Made by a program: the position numbers and the translations under genes. A model generated the notes under the pieces. The model had not been told where the DNA came from. It saw nothing but the letters and a program-made list of their open reading frames with translations, and searched no databases. A stretch of DNA of 44,760 bases from JAFGFY01 sp964520425 (GTDB lineage Bacteria; Desulfobacterota; DSM-4660; Desulfatiglandales; HGW-15), in contig CAZFMX010000016.1 in the NCBI GenBank assembly GCA_964520425.1, positions 1-44,760 on the forward strand, read 5' to 3'. This document shows positions 40,081 through 44,760 of the stretch, one piece after another (the first letter of the stretch is position 1; each line of letters opens with the position of its first letter).

Positions 40081-42267
40081 CTACCAATTGAAGCCGAGAA
40101 GACGAACACTCAGCATAAAGCGCGTCCCTGCCTCTTCCTCTTCCATTCCCATTTGTACGGCCCAACACTGGGACTCATATTCCATCCAGTAACCACTGTG
40201 AATATCGTGCTTAAGATCCAAATCTCTACTGATTGACGTTCCTGCGGAGAATCCGTGACTAAGATTCACATCGGCCCGGAATTTCAAAGACCTGTTTCCG
40301 TTTTCCACTCTCAAATAATCAAGGGCATATCTATCCCTTCTGTTTCCTGATCTGGGCACAGAAAAGTCCAGGGACAGGTCAACGGCTGTAGCCTTGTCCA
40401 TTTCATAGTCCCATGTCGCGCGACCCACAAAATACAGACCTGGGAAGGGCCTTAGAATCATTGTGGCAAGTAGGGGCTCGAAGTCTTCCTTTTCTTCTAT
40501 GGGCCCTTCATCGCGTCTTGCCTCGTTGATATTGTAGCCTTGGCTCAGGTTGAATGTCGCCAATTGACGGTAGGAAACCACGCCTTCTTCGTCTTCTATG
40601 CGCGCATCAAGAAGATTCTCAATGGAAAAAACGATGCGGTTGACCTTTGACTCCCGGTCTAAAGGATTAAACCACAGTTTTTCATCTCGTTCATCCGGAA
40701 ATACACCATAGTCATAGGTCAGACTGGGGGTGATCTTATGTTTGACTTTTTTTATACTTCCCCATTCGACTCCAAAGACCCTCTCTAGAATGGTCGACAA
40801 TTTGGCTTGCGCCCGATAAGTGTCTCTGAATCGATGATCCTTCCCTTCCAGGGGATCATTAATCCATTCCATACTCCCCATATAGTTTATGGAAGAGACA
40901 AGACTCAGATGCTCTCCGAGCCACATGGGATATGATAACTCCGGGCTAAACGAAAAACCATGGCCCTTTGAGCCGACGTCACGCCACGTATACTGGTAAT
41001 CCAAATCAAGTCTGTAAAATAGCGGCAAATGGGGGATCGGTTGAGGAAGGAATGCGAAGTCTAACGAACCTAATGGCTGAGAGGTCTCATCCTCTGAAGG
41101 ATTCTCCGGTAACTGATGATAAAAAGAAGCCCCCTGCAAGCTGTAGAACTCTCCATCATGACTCAGCCTTAGACCGGATCCTCTTGTGGGTGAATATCTC
41201 TCCTCCACAGGCCGTCCGGACTCTTTTCTCAGATCAGGCCTTGCCTCGAAACCGAAGAGATTCCCTTCAAATTCTCTAAGGTAATCCTGATCGCTGACGT
41301 AATCCAGGTCCAGGCGAGCAAGTACATCGTGCGGCAAATCCTGGTCCATCCGACCTCTCAGCCAATAACGGGTTTGGTTGGTTCTGGGTAAGGGACTGAC
41401 CTCCACCTGCTCCGGATCGTTCAGATCTTTTTTCTCTATGTCGTCGGAGAGAATGTCAAACAAAAAAACTCCCTTTGAATCCTGATTGTCTATATAGCGA
41501 AACTCCAATCCCTGCATGTATCCACGTTCGCTCATATAGCGTGCGTAAAAAGTCGCATCGGTCTGATCTGAAATGGCCCAGAAAAAAGGAATTTCCATAC
41601 TCGCACCGTTCCGGTCCGAATAGTCTACTTTTGGCAGGAGAAAACCAGTCTGGCGTTCGGTCTTGACGGGAAAAGGCAGGTAGGGCCAATAGAATATGGG
41701 AAACTCCCGAACCCGAAACACAAAGTCTCTGATCGTCCCATACTTCTCCATAGTAACATCTATCTTTGAACCGGTAATGCTCCAGTCCGAAGGATCGCCA
41801 TTACAGGTGGTCAAACGTGCATCCTCAATAGAATAGGTGTCTGCGCCAAGCTTTTCTATCTGTCCGCCACTGATAGAGTATTGGCTCTCTCCCAGAAAGA
41901 GATGGGCGCGAGAAACCTTTCCGGTCTGCTCTATAAGATTGAAGATACCCTCCTCACACTCAAGGACATCTCCGGCCGTTTCGAACCGGACGTCTTCTGT
42001 TACTCTGGCAATACCAGACTCTCTGTCATATGTCCCTTCTTCCGCGTGAAGAGTTTGATCGGCCCTTTTTACAACGACATCCCCTTTCAACTCATAAGTA
42101 TCTTCCCGCAGTTTCATATGTTTTGCGTCAATCTCAAAAGGGGCATCTTCATCCCCCATAAGGCGACCTTTCAGAGACTGATCCTGTGCAGAGGCCCGAG
42201 GGACATTGAAGAGACACAAGAGAAAGACGCACAGAAGCATGAATATTCTTTTTTTCGGGCCCGGCAT
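40081..42267 (-). CDS. lptD: LPS-assembly outer-membrane protein LptD
   Basis: 728 residues. Signal peptide (RIFMLLCVFLLCLFNVPRASA). N-terminal OstA/LptA-like beta-jellyroll (~30-190: GDEDAPFEIDAKHMKLRED, LKGDVVVKRADQTLHAEEG, YSIEDARLTTCNGDPSDWSI), then FPIFYWPYLPFPVKTERQTG, a highly conserved LptD motif at the jellyroll/barrel junction. A 26-strand-type barrel ends in an aromatic residue (GFNW). The C-terminal ESQCWAV corresponds to the Cys-Trp motif of LptD disulfides, with one Cys instead of the usual adjacent pair; its partner may be in TTCNGD. It inserts LPS in the outer leaflet. A tail-to-tail arrangement with the glycosyltransferase on its left, and repeats on both sides. Confidence 0.95.
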   Translation of the reverse strand: MPGPKKRIFMLLCVFLLCLFNVPRASAQDQSLKGRLMGDEDAPFEIDAKHMKLREDTYELKGDVVVKRADQTLHAEEGTYDRESGIARVTEDVRFETAGDVLECEEGIFNLIEQTGKVSRAHLFLGESQYSISGGQIEKLGADTYSIEDARLTTCNGDPSDWSITGSKIDVTMEKYGTIRDFVFRVREFPIFYWPYLPFPVKTERQTGFLLPKVDYSDRNGASMEIPFFWAISDQTDATFYARYMSERGYMQGLEFRYIDNQDSKGVFLFDILSDDIEKKDLNDPEQVEVSPLPRTNQTRYWLRGRMDQDLPHDVLARLDLDYVSDQDYLREFEGNLFGFEARPDLRKESGRPVEERYSPTRGSGLRLSHDGEFYSLQGASFYHQLPENPSEDETSQPLGSLDFAFLPQPIPHLPLFYRLDLDYQYTWRDVGSKGHGFSFSPELSYPMWLGEHLSLVSSINYMGSMEWINDPLEGKDHRFRDTYRAQAKLSTILERVFGVEWGSIKKVKHKITPSLTYDYGVFPDERDEKLWFNPLDRESKVNRIVFSIENLLDARIEDEEGVVSYRQLATFNLSQGYNINEARRDEGPIEEKEDFEPLLATMILRPFPGLYFVGRATWDYEMDKATAVDLSLDFSVPRSGNRRDRYALDYLRVENGNRSLKFRADVNLSHGFSAGTSISRDLDLKHDIHSGYWMEYESQCWAVQMGMEEEEAGTRFMLSVRLLGFNW

Positions 42268-42882
42268 GCGGATAGCATTTCTCCTATACGGAATCTTTTT
42301 ACCAAGCGCAAAGTCGATTTGGGTTAAAGTCTGGCGAAGTTTAGATCACCGAAGAGAAAATTGCAAGTGTGATCTTATTGTTACGCCATCCATCCTCTGC
42401 AGTACCTATCCCTCCTCCGGCAAAATCTCCCCGCAATTCTGTTTGGATAAAATGGCGGAACAAGGGGTGTCAGGCTTAAATGAGATCTTTGAAAAATGTT
42501 CAATTTTGTTCAAGGTCAGGGAACGCAAAAATCTTAACCCTCCCGATTTACATCGGGACAGCCAGGAATACCTTGTAGTATTTTGAGGATTAATATTTGA
42601 GCGTGACGCAGCCTGTCCCGCCATAGCTTTGAGCGACGGCGGAAGATTGAGCAAAAGGGAGCGATTTTCAAAGGTCTCTTAAATCTTGATCCTCGGTATG
42701 GAATGGTGTATTTCTGTGGTCAATCTTTTCACCTTCTCACATTCAAAATCCAGAAGCTTTGGTTTGACGTTGAATGAATCTGATCAATTCTCGACAGAGG
42801 AAAGGCTGTGAGTGAAGTGAACAAAACACTCACATCGATTGATCTCGGATTTTGAACAAATATCAAGAGATTGGATCAGAAG
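42268..42882. other. Intergenic region between lptD and the GT-C gene
   Basis: 615 bases between divergent genes. A weak minus-strand promoter may exist upstream of lptD (TTGCGC, 17 bases, TATAGG, near 42280-42315). Contains MITE-like copy 4 (42482-42678). The remaining ~200 bases up to the GT-C start have no recognisable feature. Confidence 0.45.
42482..42678 (+). mobile_element. ~200-bp MITE-like repeat, copy 4
   Basis: Left end GAGATCTTTGAAAAATG, right end TTTTCAAAGGTCTC. TTAAAT directly precedes (42476-42481) and follows (42679-42684) the element, a likely 6-bp target duplication. Internal blocks CCTCCCGATTTACATCGGGA and GACGCAGCCTGTCCCGCC correspond to those in copies 1 and 3. Confidence 0.85.
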
Positions 42883-44493
42883 ATGCGGTTATCATTTCCT
42901 GAAGCTCTTACAAATGAAAGACCCGCTGATGATAGTGCGTCTATGTCTAGGCTGTTCATCTTCGTTTTTATTCTGGGCTTTGTCATACGATTGTTTGCCT
43001 GTCAATATACTTTTATCGTAAATCCGGATGGGGCTCTATATATCCACCAAGCTAAAGCCATATACTACGGACAGTGGAATCAATTGTCTTCTTGTGTGGT
43101 CAATTATCTATCCAACTATCCTCTGTTTATTGTAGGGGGCTATACAATCTTTCATGATTGGATCATTTCAGCAAAGGCAATATCACTTGTCTTCGGCTCA
43201 ATGACTCTCATCCCTGTCTATTTTCTCTTACGCCGTTTTCTCGATGGAAAAGCATGTATCCTCAGTGTACTTGTTTTTGCCGTCACTCCTTTATTTGTCG
43301 CCAGAAGTGCTGATGTTATTAGAGATCCCATCTACTGGTTTTTCGCGGCACTTGGGCTCTACTTTTTTGTCAGCTCCAATGAGGAAAAATATCGTGTCTC
43401 AATGCTTTTCGCTTCCCTGTCTTTTATCATGGCCGCCTGGGCAAGAATTGAAGCGATCTTGTATATCATCATCTCTTGTGTGTTTATTCTAACAGTTCGG
43501 CAGGCTAAAAAGGCTCAAAAAATCGCTGTCTTCATCCTGCCGGTTATCTTGCTCATGTTACTACTCTTTACCAGCCTTTCACTCTTCGATATCTCCACTC
43601 AAAGTGTTTTTCGATTGGAAGAGATCGGGAATAAACTTTCCGAACCGCTTGTTCAATACAAGAATCTCAGGGCTGGTTTGAAAGATTTGGCAAGTCAAAC
43701 TCCGGATGGGGAACTGCCTCACTTCCTGCAAAAAGCGCGGAACATGATTTGGCTCATTGCCCTCGGAACCGTGGCCAGACATGCGGTGGATGCCTATTTC
43801 TATCCTTTTTTTGTCTTATTTTTGGTGGGATTCGCTGGAGTACGAAAAAAATTAAAGGAAGATCCGCGCATCCTGTATTTTGTCTTGAATTCGGTTTTGG
43901 CTTTGGCCTTACTATATGTGCATCTCTTGCAGACCTGGATGATATTCTATCGATTTGCCGTCCTTTTTCTTTTACCTTCTTTTATCTTTTTGGGATTTGG
44001 AGTTGAAAGAATTATTCAGTTTCTTCAGACTCGCTTTAGTTTGAAAGCTCCTATGACACTCTTCATTCTCACTATTTGTATTCTATCTTGCTCTCTTCCA
44101 AAAAATCTCCAACCAAATGAATCGGACAAGACGGTGTTTAAAGAAATAGGACAACTCATCGCAGACCTGGAAGGAAATGGCCATGAAATAGGTGTGGCAG
44201 CCGCATCATCATGGACCATGACTCATGTTTCCTTTTATGCGAATCTGAAATATGAAGGAGCCGTCTGTCCTCTTAAATACATCAACATCGAGCAACTGGC
44301 AGGGAATAACGGCAGGTTCCTGTCTAATCTAAAAAAGGCCGGAGTAGATTATTTTTTGTGGGAAGAAAAATCTTGGTCAAAGAATAGGCTTGATTCCCTG
44401 AAGAGACAGACATCTAATAGGGTTGTCGAAATAGGAAGATGGAGTCATGCAGATACGGGACAGCTCATCCTTTTTAAGGTCATTACGGAATAG
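42883..44493 (+). CDS. GT-C membrane glycosyltransferase (PMT/ArnT-like)
   Basis: About 536 residues from ATG 42883 (a TTG at 42871 is possible). About ten TM segments. The first extramembrane loop contains NPDGALYIHQAKAIYYGQW, the acidic Asp motif that binds the donor in GT39/PMT_2 enzymes, followed by VFGSMTLIPVYFLLRRFL and RSADVIRDPIYWFFAALGL, the second acidic loop. A soluble C-terminal domain (~440-536) lies in the periplasm (IGVAAASSWTMTHVSFYA). It would transfer a sugar from a polyprenyl-phosphate donor to lipid A, O-antigen or protein. The acceptor is unknown. The WaaE-like gene follows 46 bases later. Confidence 0.9.
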   Translation: MRLSFPEALTNERPADDSASMSRLFIFVFILGFVIRLFACQYTFIVNPDGALYIHQAKAIYYGQWNQLSSCVVNYLSNYPLFIVGGYTIFHDWIISAKAISLVFGSMTLIPVYFLLRRFLDGKACILSVLVFAVTPLFVARSADVIRDPIYWFFAALGLYFFVSSNEEKYRVSMLFASLSFIMAAWARIEAILYIIISCVFILTVRQAKKAQKIAVFILPVILLMLLLFTSLSLFDISTQSVFRLEEIGNKLSEPLVQYKNLRAGLKDLASQTPDGELPHFLQKARNMIWLIALGTVARHAVDAYFYPFFVLFLVGFAGVRKKLKEDPRILYFVLNSVLALALLYVHLLQTWMIFYRFAVLFLLPSFIFLGFGVERIIQFLQTRFSLKAPMTLFILTICILSCSLPKNLQPNESDKTVFKEIGQLIADLEGNGHEIGVAAASSWTMTHVSFYANLKYEGAVCPLKYINIEQLAGNNGRFLSNLKKAGVDYFLWEEKSWSKNRLDSLKRQTSNRVVEIGRWSHADTGQLILFKVITE

Positions 44494-44539
44494 CCTTTTC
44501 TGTCGCTATTCAGTTGATTGAAAGCAGGAGGATTGATGA

Positions 44540-44760
44540 GTGGTTGGAGATAAACCCAAGATAAGCGCTACTGTTGTCTGCTATAATGAGGAGGACAATA
44601 TCGAGCGATGTCTGAGGAGTCTTTCATGGGCAGACGAAATCATTATCGTAGATTCCTTTAGTACGGACAGGACTGTAGAGCTTTCCAAGAAATACACAAA
44701 AAGAATATACCAGAGGGAGTGGCCAGGGTTCATCCAGCAAAAGTCATACGCTGTTTCTCT
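44540..44760 (+). CDS. WaaE/KdtX-like family 2 glycosyltransferase (truncated by window edge)
   Basis: Frame open to the window end (73 codons). Start GTG 44540 with AGGAGG eight bases upstream; the ATG at 44536 leads to an immediate stop and is rejected. ISATVVCYNEEDNIERCL, WADEIIIVDSFSTDRTVEL and REWPGFIQQKSYA match the conserved N-terminus of LPS-core beta-1,4-glucosyltransferases of the WaaE group (from memory). It probably modifies the LPS inner core. Downstream part not visible. Confidence 0.88.
   Translation, partial: MVGDKPKISATVVCYNEEDNIERCLRSLSWADEIIIVDSFSTDRTVELSKKYTKRIYQREWPGFIQQKSYAVS

Noticed and set aside
42406..42654. A small protein gene within repeat copy 4, with a similar reading in other copies
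   Set aside because: The frame is not kept among copies (deletions and apex changes) and there is no ribosome-binding site; it arises from the repeat sequence.
37234..42678. A CRISPR array as an explanation for the repeated ~200-bp units
   Set aside because: Units are too long and too widely spaced, are separated by genes and have inverted ends; no cas genes are present.

Overview
The window looks like a chromosomal stretch of a Gram-negative bacterium, most plausibly a deltaproteobacterium (Desulfobacterota). The outer-membrane proteins LptD and a TonB-dependent receptor, a complete type II secretion locus, an NtrB/NtrC-type sensor pair and a candidate UshA-like selenoprotein all fit that group. 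The taxonomic call is an inference from gene content; no rRNA or tRNA gene was seen.

Region 1 (1-6210, minus strand) encodes exported proteins. Reading leftwards from 2916, a tightly overlapping operon holds an UshA-like metallophosphatase interrupted by one in-frame TGA (probable selenocysteine), a small lipoprotein, an exported protein of unknown function and a transglutaminase-elicitor-like protein cut by the window edge. A hairpin terminator separates it from a Cys-rich exported protein and from a double CAP/SCP-domain protein with its own sigma70-type promoter.

Region 2 (6702-23744, minus strand) is a long co-directional array. A consensus-like promoter at 23846-23874 precedes gspE-F-G-H-I-J-K-L-M-C-D (type II secretion). 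With almost no gaps this is followed by an orphan ABC-type solute-binding protein, a membrane sensor histidine kinase, a sigma54-dependent response regulator and a TonB-dependent receptor. The last four look like one sensing/uptake module.

Region 3 (about 24000-44760, mostly plus strand) is a cell-surface glycan locus. It has a TMTC-like glycosyltransferase with TPRs, a radical SAM/SPASM protein, several GT2 glycosyltransferases, an FAD oxidoreductase with an unusual membrane tail, a Wzx-type flippase, an EPS-type winged-helix regulator followed by an UpxY/NusG-like antiterminator, a sugar-nucleotide epimerase, a DegT aminotransferase, LptD, a second GT-C enzyme and the start of a WaaE-like glycosyltransferase. 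Together they suggest synthesis, export and assembly of LPS/O-antigen or exopolysaccharide.

Region 3 is also the repeat-rich part. Four same-orientation copies of a ~200 bp MITE-like element (ends GAGACCTTTGAAAAA) lie between 37.2 and 42.7 kb. A second, unrelated 329 bp element with CTAG-flanked terminal inverted repeats lies at 34.3-34.7 kb and has a one-ended relic at 26.1 kb. The strongest leads are the candidate selenoprotein, the two non-autonomous element families, the sensor/TonB module joined to the secretion operon, and the membrane domain found both fused to the oxidoreductase and as a separate gene.
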